Assembly (NCBI GenBank): GCA_947258585.1 | Contig: CAMYIZ010000059.1 | Location: forward strand, 62,001-126,000 | Source: an uncultured Haliea sp. | GTDB lineage: Bacteria > Pseudomonadota > Gammaproteobacteria > Pseudomonadales > Halieaceae | Reading direction: 5' to 3' | Length of the DNA stretch: 64,000 nucleotides | Translations under genes and position numbers: made by a program | The notes under the pieces: generated by a model | Databases searched by the model: none | The model's input: only the letters and a program-made list of their open reading frames with translations | What the model was told of the DNA's origin: nothing | Shown: piece after piece, positions 1 to 7,046 of the stretch | Layout: every line of letters begins with the position of its first letter | How positions within the stretch are numbered: the stretch's first letter is position 1

Positions 1-619
1 TGCCGCGAATTGCCTCGGCCACTTCATCGAAGCTGAGGCCGTAGCGGCGGATTGATTCCTCCGCCAGCTCAATCGTGACTTCCTCGCGGCGGGTACCAAA
101 CAGCTCGACGATGGATATCCAGGGCAGGGCTGCGACGTCGTTGCGGAGCTCCTCCGCCAGGCGGGTCAACTCGCGCTCACTGACGTGGCCGTGGACTGCG
201 ACGCGGATCATTTCTTCCCGGGATTCGCTGCGCCTGACCCGGGGGGGCTCGATATCGCGGGGCAGCGCAGTTACCGCGTCGACCCGGTTCTTGACCTCAT
301 TGAGAAAGCTGTCGAGGTCGATGTCGGGCCAGGTTGCGACGTCCAGCCTGGCCAGGCCCTCCGACGCGGTGGCGGTGACCCGGCGCACGTTGTCCAGGTC
401 CTTGAGCGACTCCTCGATCCGGAGGATAACCTGCTCTTCGACTTCCTGGGGCGCGGCGCCGGGCCAGGTAACCTCGACCTGCACCTGGTTGGTCGCGATA
501 CGCGGAAACGCTTCCCGCTCCATGGCGACAAACCCCAGCCCCCCGGCCAGTAGAATACCCAGCATCAACAGGTTTGATGCCACGGGGTTCAGCACCCACC
601 AGCGAATGAAACGCTCCAT
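1..619 (-). CDS. RND-family efflux transporter permease, N-terminal part (runs off left edge)
   Basis: Inner-membrane resistance-nodulation-division pump subunit that would export small molecules using the proton gradient, together with the fusion protein encoded just upstream. Only the first 206 codons are present. The protein opens MERFIRWWVLNPVASNLLML, a typical RND amphipathic start followed by the first membrane helix (about residues 10-32). The periplasmic porter-domain pattern follows: EREAFPR, VTWPGAAPQEVEEQV, then DLDNVRRVTATASEG. The ATG at 619-617 immediately follows the stop codon of the fusion-protein gene (622-620), so the two are cotranscribed. Substrate cannot be told; the sequence resembles HAE1/AcrB-like pumps more than heavy-metal CusA. 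An outer-membrane channel gene is not in the window. Confidence 0.9.
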   Translation of the reverse strand, partial: MERFIRWWVLNPVASNLLMLGILLAGGLGFVAMEREAFPRIATNQVQVEVTWPGAAPQEVEEQVILRIEESLKDLDNVRRVTATASEGLARLDVATWPDIDLDSFLNEVKNRVDAVTALPRDIEPPRVRRSESREEMIRVAVHGHVSERELTRLAEELRNDVAALPWISIVELFGTRREEVTIELAEESIRRYGLSFDEVAEAIRG

Positions 620-1786
620 CTACAGTGTTGCCGCCGTGGGCATGGCGACCACTGCCATGCCCTGTACCGGATTGCGGAGGGTGGATACGATGACCTGTTC
701 GCCGGCTTCCAGGCCCGCGGCAATCACCACCCTGTCGTCACCGCGGGAGACGACCTCAACGGCGCGGGTCCGCAAGTGTCCATCGGCATCCACCACATGC
801 ACCTTGTTGCCCGCGCGCAGGGCTGCGGGTGGAATCAGCAGTGCCTGCGCCAGCTGGCGCCCGGGAATGACCGCCTCCACGAACAGTCCGGTGGCCAGAG
901 GCATACCGTGATCGGAGGCGCCGCTGCCGTAGGGGTCATCCACTTCGGCCATGGCAAACAGCATGCGGGAACCCGGATCGATCGCGGCGTCGAGGCGCAG
1001 CAGTCGTCCCTGCCAGGTATGTTGGCGGCCCGCGACGCTGGCGCGCAGGGTTACCTCGGGGGCAGCGCCCGGGTCGGCGGTGAAGCCTATCGGCAGGTCC
1101 AGGGCGGCCAGCTGGTCGTCGCTCAGGGGCAGGCGGATCTCGACCCGGTCCGTGGCAAAGGCGCGCCCCAGAATGTTGCCCGGGGTCACGTACTGGCCAA
1201 TGTTGACGCGGGTACTGAGCAGGCGACCATCGAACGGCAGACCAATACGGGTGCGCTCAAGGTTGAGCTCAGCCTGTTCGAGGCGAGCCCTGGCTGCCTT
1301 AAGGTTGGCCTGCGCCTCTGCCAGCTGCGGTTTCTTGAGTGCGAGATCAGAGGCGGAAGGGTCGTCGCGCAGCTGCTTGCGGGCTACCTCGGCGTCCGCC
1401 CGGGCCTGCTGCAGGCGAACCTCCGCTGCCGCGACACTGGCCCTGGCTTCACTCAGCGCCAGGCGGTAGTCGACATCCTCTATGGTAACCAGGGCATCGC
1501 CGGAGGTGATCCGGCCTCCCTCGGTAAATTCCGGGGCCACGGCGACAATGCGACCACCCACCTGGGCTACCAGGTCCAGCTCTGTCGCCGCGCGCACCTC
1601 CCCCTGGGTTGTCACCTCGAGGGTCAGGCTGTCGCTGCGAACCGCCGCAGTAAAAACGCTGACCGGGCGGGCCCTGCCTTCCTCCTGTGCGGGTTGCGGG
1701 GCAGTGGCGTGGAGCAGTGCGTAGCCGGCAATACCGAAGATGGTGACCAGCAGTGGGCCGAGCACCCGTTTTATTGTAATAGTCAT
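620..1786 (-). CDS. RND efflux periplasmic adaptor (membrane fusion protein, HlyD/AcrA family)
   Basis: Periplasmic adaptor linking the RND permease to an outer-membrane channel. I start it at ATG 1786 (MTITIKRVLGPLLVTIFGIA), giving 388 aa with an N-terminal membrane anchor or signal segment at about residues 6-25. The frame is open to 1879, but that extension (MASYCQRAVTRRQ...) is basic, has no ribosome-binding site and would place the anchor internally. Visible order: barrel-sandwich strand (VTTQGEVRAATELDLVAQVG), alpha-hairpin rich in Ala, Gln and Glu (about residues 105-175), second lipoyl half (LPFDGRLLSTRVNIGQYVTPG), then beta-barrel and membrane-proximal domains. Adjacent to the permease with no gap. 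A palindrome at 1922-1934 lies upstream. Confidence 0.88.
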   Translation of the reverse strand: MTITIKRVLGPLLVTIFGIAGYALLHATAPQPAQEEGRARPVSVFTAAVRSDSLTLEVTTQGEVRAATELDLVAQVGGRIVAVAPEFTEGGRITSGDALVTIEDVDYRLALSEARASVAAAEVRLQQARADAEVARKQLRDDPSASDLALKKPQLAEAQANLKAARARLEQAELNLERTRIGLPFDGRLLSTRVNIGQYVTPGNILGRAFATDRVEIRLPLSDDQLAALDLPIGFTADPGAAPEVTLRASVAGRQHTWQGRLLRLDAAIDPGSRMLFAMAEVDDPYGSGASDHGMPLATGLFVEAVIPGRQLAQALLIPPAALRAGNKVHVVDADGHLRTRAVEVVSRGDDRVVIAAGLEAGEQVIVSTLRNPVQGMAVVAMPTAATL

Positions 1787-1913
1787 GCCTGGTACCTGGG
1801 CTGCCGTTTCCTGCGGAGCAATGTATGGACCACCTGAGCGCTGACGTCTTGTGACTGCGCGCTGGCAATAGCTTGCCATGTAACGGACAGGACAGTCCGG
1901 GCCGCAAGTTGAT

Positions 1914-1934
1914 TGTGATTATTTCACAGTGAAA
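1914..1934. promoter_or_regulatory. Palindromic operator candidate upstream of efflux adaptor and isochorismatase-like gene
   Basis: The 268-bp gap 1787-2054 separates divergent genes. It contains a perfect 13-bp palindrome, TTTCACaGTGAAA (1922-1934), overlapping TGTGAttattTCACA (1914-1928). A further CGGAC/GTCCG repeat lies nearby at about 1884-1899. TetR-type repressors of efflux genes often bind such sites between divergent promoters; assignment to a regulator is inference because no regulator gene is adjacent. The TGTGA-N5-TCACA spacing is one base short of a canonical Crp site. Nothing else recognisable is in the gap. Confidence 0.4.
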
Positions 1935-2054
1935 CCGCTGATTCGGACGGCGCTGCGGTAACGGCGCCTGCGTCAGGCATGACCTGCGGCGCGGGTCGCG
2001 CTATGCTGCGCGCCGATAGCGACGCGAAACCACTGCAGAACTGGAAGCAAAAAC

Positions 2055-2660
2055 ATGGATCTGGATCGAAGAGAGTTGGGGCTTGGCAAGCGGCCTGCGC
2101 TGGTATTGGTGGACATGGTGCGGGGATTTACCGATCCCGCCTGCCCCCTGGGGGCGGAAAGCGGGTCTGTTGTTGCCGCCAATCAGGCTTTGCTGGAGGC
2201 TTTCCACACCCGTGGCCTGCCGGTGTTCTTCACCACGGTGGTCTACCATAACCAACAGCAGGCACGGGTTTTTCGCGACCGTGTGCCGGCCCTGGATATT
2301 CTGCAACCCGGCTCGCCCTGGGTCGAGGTGGACCCGGCATTGACTGTTGCAGACGGTGACGTCCTGGTCGAGAAGCAGTGGGCCAGCGCATTTCACGGCA
2401 CTGGCCTCCACGAGCAATTGCAGGCGCGCGGGGTTGATTCCCTGGTGGTCACCGGTCTCACCACCAGCGGCTGTGTGCGCGCCACGGTAGTCGATGGCCT
2501 GCAGTACGATTACCGGGTGGTGGTGGTCACGGAGGCGGTCGGTGACCGCAACCTGGATGCCCACCGGGCCAATCTCCACGATATGCAGGCCAAGTATGCC
2601 GATGTGGTGGGTCTGGATGCCTTGTTGGCGCAGCTGGCGGAGTTGGCCCCGGGCAGCTGA
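2055..2660 (+). CDS. Isochorismatase-family cysteine hydrolase (N-carbamoylsarcosine amidase-like)
   Basis: Soluble 201-aa hydrolase of the isochorismatase/nicotinamidase superfamily, which cleaves amide, carbamoyl or enol-ether bonds through a cysteine nucleophile. The family triad is intact: Asp20 in ALVLVDMVRGF, Lys107 in VLVEKQWASAF, and Cys140 in VTGLTTSGCVRATVVDG with the usual cis-peptide neighbourhood. Length is normal for the family. The GGAAG before ATG 2055 is an adequate ribosome-binding site. The true substrate is unknown; the region around the triad resembles N-carbamoylsarcosine amidohydrolases, and the nearby HyuA/HyuB, creatininase-like and sarcosine oxidase genes are consistent with amide or hydantoin catabolism, but that link is inference. 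It faces the AbgT gene with a 12-bp gap. Confidence 0.85.
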   Translation: MDLDRRELGLGKRPALVLVDMVRGFTDPACPLGAESGSVVAANQALLEAFHTRGLPVFFTTVVYHNQQQARVFRDRVPALDILQPGSPWVEVDPALTVADGDVLVEKQWASAFHGTGLHEQLQARGVDSLVVTGLTTSGCVRATVVDGLQYDYRVVVVTEAVGDRNLDAHRANLHDMQAKYADVVGLDALLAQLAELAPGS

Positions 2661-2672
2661 ACCGCGGCAGCG

Positions 2673-4286
2673 TCAACCGTTACCAGGTACGCTGTCGAAG
2701 CTGTAGTAGGTCGGGGTGCCCGGCCCCACCGGCAGGCCCAGCACGAATACCCAGAGGAAGAACAGCAGGCTCCAGCCTATAAAGAACACCATCGAGTAGG
2801 GCAGCATGATCGCGATCAGAGTGCCGATACCCAATTGCTTCTGGTAGCGGCAGGCCACCGCGAGGATCAGGCCGAAGTAGCTCATCATGGGGGTAATGAC
2901 ATTGGTGACGGAATCGCCGATGCGATAGGCGGCCTGGATCACCTCCGGCGAGTAGCCGATGATCATCAGCATGGGCACGAAGATGGGGGCGGTGATGGCC
3001 CACTGGGCGGATGCGGATCCCAGCATCAGGTTGACGAAGCCGCACATGGCGATGAACAGCAGGAACAGCAGGGGGCCGGTCAGGCCCAGTTCCTGTAGGA
3101 AGGTCGCGCCCTTGACCGCAAAGATGGCGCCGAGATTGCTCCAGCCAAAGAAGGCGACGAACTGGGCGGCGAAAAACACCAGCACGATATACAGCCCCAT
3201 GGAGCTCATGCCCTTGGCCATGGCGTCGATGGCGTCGCGATCATTGCGCAGGGTGCCAGCGATACGGCCATAGACCAGGCCCGGAATGGCAAAGGTGACG
3301 AAGATATAGACCACCACGCCCTTGAGGAACGGTGATCCGGCTACCGCCCCGGTGACGGGGTGGCGCAGAACGCCCCAGTCCGGTACCACTGTGAGGGCGA
3401 TCAGCGCCAGCAGGCTGACAAAGGCCAGTCCGGCGCCCTTCAGGGCGCGCCGCTCCAGGGCGGTGAGCGGCTCCAGGTTTTGCGCTTCGAGATCAATGCT
3501 GGCGCCGCTGTCACTGTAGGCGCCGAGCTTCGGCTCAACGATCTTTTCGGTGACGATCGCGCCCAGCACGGTGATCAGGAAGGTGCTGGCGATCATGAAG
3601 AACCAGTTGGCCTCCGGGCCAACGGTATAGGCGGGGTCGAGCAGGCGCGCCGCGGCCTCGGTAAAGCCCGCCAGCAGGGGATCCACGGTGCCGATAAACA
3701 GGTTGGCGCTGTAGCCGCCGGAAACCCCGGCGAAGGCCGCCGCCAGACCCGCCAGCGGGTGGCGCCCCAGGGAGTGGAAGATCGCCGCTGCCAGGGGGAT
3801 CAGGACCACGTAACCCAGTTCCGAGGCGGTGTTGGACACAATCCCGGTGAATACCACGGCCACCGTCACCATGCGCGGGGCAGCTCCCAGCACCAGGCCG
3901 CGCATGGCCGCGCCAATCAGACCCGAGTGCTCGGCGATGCTGACCCCGAGCAGGGCGACCAGCACGACGCCCAGGGGTGGAAAACCGGTGAAATTGGTGA
4001 CCAGACCGGAGACGATGCGTTGCAAACCGTCAACGCTGACCAGGCTCACGACCCGAATAATACCGTCGGCCGAGCGCCCGGGAATGCCTTCAGGCCTTGG
4101 GTCGACGACGCTCAGTCCGAACCAGGTGGCGACTCCGCTGAGCAGCACAATCCCGACCGCGAAGCAGGCAAACAGCGTTACCGGGTGCGGCAGCAGGTTA
4201 CCCAGCCATTCGACCGCGTTCAGGAAGCGGGTAAACCAGCCTGGCACTGGGCGTATGTCTTGCGGGTGGGGGTTATGTGGCGCCAC
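2673..4286 (-). CDS. AbgT-family transporter
   Basis: Polytopic inner-membrane transporter of the AbgT family (p-aminobenzoyl-glutamate uptake in E. coli; some members export antimetabolites such as sulfonamides). Family hallmarks: the amino end RFLNAVEWLGNLLPHPVTLF, GLVTNFTGFPPLG, FTGIVSNTASELGYVVLIPL, and late helices with LMLGSASAQWAITAPIFVPM and RIGDSVTNVITPMMSYFG. I choose GTG 4286, preceded by AGGA nine bases upstream; this gives 537 aa, close to the family's usual 510-540. The frame is open to a TTG at 4427, but that extension overlaps a Fis-type helix-turn-helix read in another frame (4330-4467). Substrate here is unknown. Confidence 0.87.
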   Translation of the reverse strand: MAPHNPHPQDIRPVPGWFTRFLNAVEWLGNLLPHPVTLFACFAVGIVLLSGVATWFGLSVVDPRPEGIPGRSADGIIRVVSLVSVDGLQRIVSGLVTNFTGFPPLGVVLVALLGVSIAEHSGLIGAAMRGLVLGAAPRMVTVAVVFTGIVSNTASELGYVVLIPLAAAIFHSLGRHPLAGLAAAFAGVSGGYSANLFIGTVDPLLAGFTEAAARLLDPAYTVGPEANWFFMIASTFLITVLGAIVTEKIVEPKLGAYSDSGASIDLEAQNLEPLTALERRALKGAGLAFVSLLALIALTVVPDWGVLRHPVTGAVAGSPFLKGVVVYIFVTFAIPGLVYGRIAGTLRNDRDAIDAMAKGMSSMGLYIVLVFFAAQFVAFFGWSNLGAIFAVKGATFLQELGLTGPLLFLLFIAMCGFVNLMLGSASAQWAITAPIFVPMLMIIGYSPEVIQAAYRIGDSVTNVITPMMSYFGLILAVACRYQKQLGIGTLIAIMLPYSMVFFIGWSLLFFLWVFVLGLPVGPGTPTYYSFDSVPGNG

Positions 4287-4329
4287 GGGGGCTTGTCCTG
4301 CGCTGCTCTCAGTATGTTCCGGGACGCTA

Positions 4330-4467
4330 TCACATGCATTGCGTGCGTCGCCACAGTGCATTGGTGCTGATACCAAGGGATTCGGCAGCGCGCGCCCGGT
4401 TGCCAACGAGGCGTTCCAGAGTCTCAAGGATGATTTCCGTTTTGGAGATTGGCGCTTTCGTCGTCAC
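4330..4467 (-). pseudogene. Fis-type helix-turn-helix fragment of a sigma-54 activator-like protein (probable remnant or frameshifted gene)
   Basis: In the frame ending with TGA at 4332-4330 the translation reads SKTEIILETLERLVGNRARA followed by AESLGISTNALWRRTQCM. This matches the C-terminal Fis domain of NtrC-type sigma-54 activators (pattern I-L-x-A/T-L...N-R/K-x-x-A-A-x-x-L-G-I-S-x-x-x-L-x-R-R). The only in-frame start is a GTG at 4467 without a ribosome-binding site, and a TAG lies upstream at about 4522-4524. A second open frame (4424-4657, MRENRMKIMELTTSIM...) runs into the same place, so a one-base frameshift near 4467 could join a roughly 100-aa protein. No AAA+ or receiver domain is present. 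It ends 43 bp before the abgT-like GTG on the same strand and lies beside two sigma-54 promoters. Confidence 0.6.
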
Positions 4468-4762
4468 TGCGCCAGTCGCCGGTATCCGTGACCAGGCAGG
4501 GCTTGTGTCGCCCGAATACAGCTACGGTGCCGGCCGCGGCAGCCGCGCAGGAAGGTTCTGCGGCACAATCGCCGGTCATGATCGAAGTGGTGAGTTCCAT
4601 AATCTTCATCCGATTTTCGCGCATCGCCGGGCGGCGGGTTTGCCTCCACCTGCTCACGCTGCTGGTGAGAGGAATTTTCCGGAGCCCGTGGTCGGCATTT
4701 GTCCTTTTATGAAACTATTTTATTTCAGTATGGAATACTCGGAGAGCTTGGTGACCCTCTAA

Positions 4763-4778
4763 TGGCATTTATATTGCT
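4763..4778 (+). promoter_or_regulatory. Sigma-54 (-24/-12) promoter P1
   Basis: TGGCATTTATATTGCT matches the RpoN consensus TGGCACG-N4-TTGCW in the five most conserved -24 bases (TGGCA) and in all five -12 bases (TTGCT). Exactly 10 bases separate GG (4764-4765) from GC (4776-4777). Transcription would begin near 4789 and read toward the CoA-transferase gene at 4918. The upstream stretch 4706-4740 is AT-rich and could be bent by IHF. No intact activator gene is adjacent. Confidence 0.72.
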
Positions 4779-4853
4779 GCCTGGAGAGCGTTTCCATATG
4801 AAGTAGGGTGCAAAAGTGCGGTGTAATCCCAAATGGGCTTTGTTTTTCCAAGT

Positions 4854-4869
4854 TGGCACGAGTCATGCT
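4854..4869 (+). promoter_or_regulatory. Sigma-54 (-24/-12) promoter P2
   Basis: TGGCACGAGTCATGCT has a full -24 element (TGGCACG) and ATGCT at -12 (one mismatch to TTGCT). The diagnostic 10 bases lie between GG (4855-4856) and GC (4867-4868). Predicted start is near 4880, about 38 bp before the TTG of the CoA-transferase gene. It lies 91 bp downstream of P1 in the same orientation. A CCCA-AA-TGGG inverted repeat lies between the two promoters. The rest of the 4468-4917 gap shows no coding signal on the plus strand. Confidence 0.75.
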
Positions 4870-4917
4870 TGTATTTTCTGCAAGATATTAGCTTCATAAA
4901 ATAGCGGAGACATAAAA

Positions 4918-6117
4918 TTGAACCAGTCTCTTTGCGGTGTGCGTCTTTTAGACCTCACTCATATGCTTTCCGGGCCCTATGCGGGCATGATTCTGGCCGA
5001 TCTGGGGGCAGAAACCATCAAGGTCGAACCGCTCGCCGGAGAGGGCACGCGCAAGCTTCTTGCCAAGGACCCCAAGAATTCCCTCGGCGGCATGGGGGCC
5101 TACTTCATTACCCTCAATCGCAATAAGAAAAGCGTCGCCATTGATTTGAAGAGTGAAGCCGGACTGCGCCTGTTTCACCAGCTGGTAAAGCAGGCGGATA
5201 TCGTGCTCAGCAATTTTGGTGCCGGTGTGCCCGAGCGCCTCGGGATAGACTACGACACCCTCAGCGCAATCAACCCCCGCATTATAACCTGCACAGTATC
5301 CGGCTTCGGTTCGGATGGTCCCAACTATCAGCGCCCGGCTTTTGACCAGGTCGCGCAGGCTACTGGAGGCGGTATGTCCATCACCGGCCCCGACCGCGAT
5401 CACCCGGTGCGGGCGGGCATCCCCATCGGCGACCTCGGCGGCGGCATGTTCGGTGTCATGGGCCTGTTGGCGGCGCTGTACGAGCGCGAGCGCAGCGGCC
5501 TGGGTCAGCATGTCGACATTTCCATGTTGGATTGTCAGATTTCCATGCTCAATTACATGGCCACCATGTATTTCCTGTCGGGGGAAGATCCCTACCCGAT
5601 TGGCAACTCTCATTTTGTGCATGTGCCATACGACACGTTTACCTGTTCTGACGGGTTCATAGTCATCGCAGTAATCACCGACAATTTCTGGCAGAACCTG
5701 AAAACAGTCGTGGAAATTCCCGAGTTCAATGACCCGAAATACGATGGTCAGCCGGGGCGCTACGCTGATCGCGAGTTGATCAACGCCCGGCTGAACGCGG
5801 TGCTGGCAGGGAATACCTGTGATTACTGGATCGCCCAGCTGGAGGCAAAGCGCATACCCTGTGCTCCGGTGAACAGCTTCAGTGCCGCGCTCTCGGATCC
5901 GCAGGTCCTGCACCGCAAGATGGTGGTGGAACTCAGCCACCCCGACGGCACCACTACCCGCGGCCCGGGCAATCCGGTCAAGCTGTCCCGCACCGGCGAG
6001 GAATCGTTTACGGCGGCACCACTGTTGGGTCAGCACACTGCTGAGGTGCTTTCCGCGTTGCTGGGAATGAGCGATGCCGAGATAAAAACCATGAAGGGCC
6101 AGGGAGTCATCGCCTGA
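4918..6117 (+). CDS. CaiB/BaiF family CoA-transferase (family III)
   Basis: Cytosolic 399-aa family III CoA-transferase, which moves CoA between carboxylic acids through an aspartyl-CoA anhydride intermediate. The start LLDLTHMLSGPYAGMILADL with AETIKVEPL is the family signature, and GIPIGDLGGGMFG places the catalytic Asp at residue 172. The C-terminal region has GPGNPVKLS and APLLGQHTAEVL. It begins with TTG at 4918, with AGCGGAGA about 10 bases upstream, and no better start is visible. It is the first gene of a four-gene operon behind two sigma-54 promoters; its stop overlaps the next start (ATGA). The acid it activates is unknown, presumably the substrate or product of the lyase that follows. 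Confidence 0.9.
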   Translation: MNQSLCGVRLLDLTHMLSGPYAGMILADLGAETIKVEPLAGEGTRKLLAKDPKNSLGGMGAYFITLNRNKKSVAIDLKSEAGLRLFHQLVKQADIVLSNFGAGVPERLGIDYDTLSAINPRIITCTVSGFGSDGPNYQRPAFDQVAQATGGGMSITGPDRDHPVRAGIPIGDLGGGMFGVMGLLAALYERERSGLGQHVDISMLDCQISMLNYMATMYFLSGEDPYPIGNSHFVHVPYDTFTCSDGFIVIAVITDNFWQNLKTVVEIPEFNDPKYDGQPGRYADRELINARLNAVLAGNTCDYWIAQLEAKRIPCAPVNSFSAALSDPQVLHRKMVVELSHPDGTTTRGPGNPVKLSRTGEESFTAAPLLGQHTAEVLSALLGMSDAEIKTMKGQGVIA

Positions 6118-7028
6118 TGGCGGAGTCTGTGATTGTCAACGATGTCGGGCCCCGCGACGGGCTGCAGAACCAGCCCCGGATCCTCGAACCGCAGCAGCGC
6201 CTGCAGTTGATCGCCGGTATCCGCGAGGCGGGCGTGGACAGTATTGAAGTCGGCAGTTTCGTGTCGCCGAAAGCCGTGCCGGCGATGGCGGGGACCGATA
6301 TCGTAGCGGCGGGCCTGCAAGGTCTGCCCGCTGGCCACTACAGCGCCTTGATCCCCAACCTGCGCGGATACGAGCTGGCCAGGGACGCGGGCGTGAATAC
6401 CGTGGTCATGGTGCTCTACGGCAGCGAGGGCATGGCGCGCAAGAACGTGAACATGGGTCGCGAGGAGGCCGATGCGGTCACCGAAACCATACTCCAGCGC
6501 GCTCGCGAGGACGGCATTGCTGTCATCGCCACGATCGGGGTGGCCTTTGAGTGCCCCTTTGACGGCCCGGTTGATCCGGGGCTGGTGGCGGATGTGGCGG
6601 CGCGCTTCCTGCAGCTGGGGGTGGCGCGCTTTGTGGTCGCCGACACCATTGGCGCCGCCAACCCGCAACAGGTGCGCGAGCTCACCCGCAGACTGGTGGC
6701 AAGCCATGGCGCACAGCGCCTGGGCTGTCACTTCCACGACACCCGGGCCCTGGGCCTGGCAAACGTCTATGCTGCACTTGAGTCCGGTATCCGTTATTTC
6801 GACGCTTCCATCGCCGGCCTCGGCGGCTGCCCCTTCGCTCCCGGCGCCAGCGGCAACGTTGCCACAGAGGACGTGGTCATGTTGCTGCAACAGCTGGGCT
6901 TTGCCACTGGCGTCGATCTGGAGAAATTGCTGGCCGCCTCGGACCTGGCCGAGACCCTGACCGGTACCGCCCCCGGCGGCCGGGCGAAGGCCTGGCTCAA
7001 GCCCTGGCTGGCCAAACAACATTCATAA
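6117..7028 (+). CDS. HMG-CoA lyase-family enzyme
   Basis: 303-aa TIM-barrel C-C lyase of the HMG-CoA lyase family, which splits a 3-hydroxy-3-methyl-acyl-CoA type substrate. Conserved positions line up with human HMG-CoA lyase at a constant offset of 28: Arg13-Asp14 (human 41-42) in GPRDGLQNQ, His205 and His207 (233, 235) in GCHFHDTRALG, catalytic Cys238 (266) and Asn247 (275) in GLGGCPFAPGASGN. So catalysis and divalent-metal binding look intact. Other segments differ from true HMG-CoA lyases: LYGSEGMARKNVNM where ASE-x-F...N-I-N-C is usual, and VADTIG for GDTIG, so the acyl group may differ. Translationally coupled to the CoA-transferase gene through ATGA; HyuA follows after 18 bp. Confidence 0.85.
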   Translation: MAESVIVNDVGPRDGLQNQPRILEPQQRLQLIAGIREAGVDSIEVGSFVSPKAVPAMAGTDIVAAGLQGLPAGHYSALIPNLRGYELARDAGVNTVVMVLYGSEGMARKNVNMGREEADAVTETILQRAREDGIAVIATIGVAFECPFDGPVDPGLVADVAARFLQLGVARFVVADTIGAANPQQVRELTRRLVASHGAQRLGCHFHDTRALGLANVYAALESGIRYFDASIAGLGGCPFAPGASGNVATEDVVMLLQQLGFATGVDLEKLLAASDLAETLTGTAPGGRAKAWLKPWLAKQHS

Positions 7029-7046
7029 CCCTGAGAGGAGAGATCC

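Noticed and set aside
1914..1928. Canonical Crp site
   Set aside because: The half-sites TGTGA and TCACA are perfect, but the spacer is 5 bases instead of 6.
4287..4427. N-terminal extension of the AbgT transporter from TTG 4427 or ATG 4361
   Set aside because: No ribosome-binding site, atypical for the family, and it overlaps a convincing Fis helix-turn-helix in another frame. GTG 4286 has AGGA at good spacing and gives the family length.
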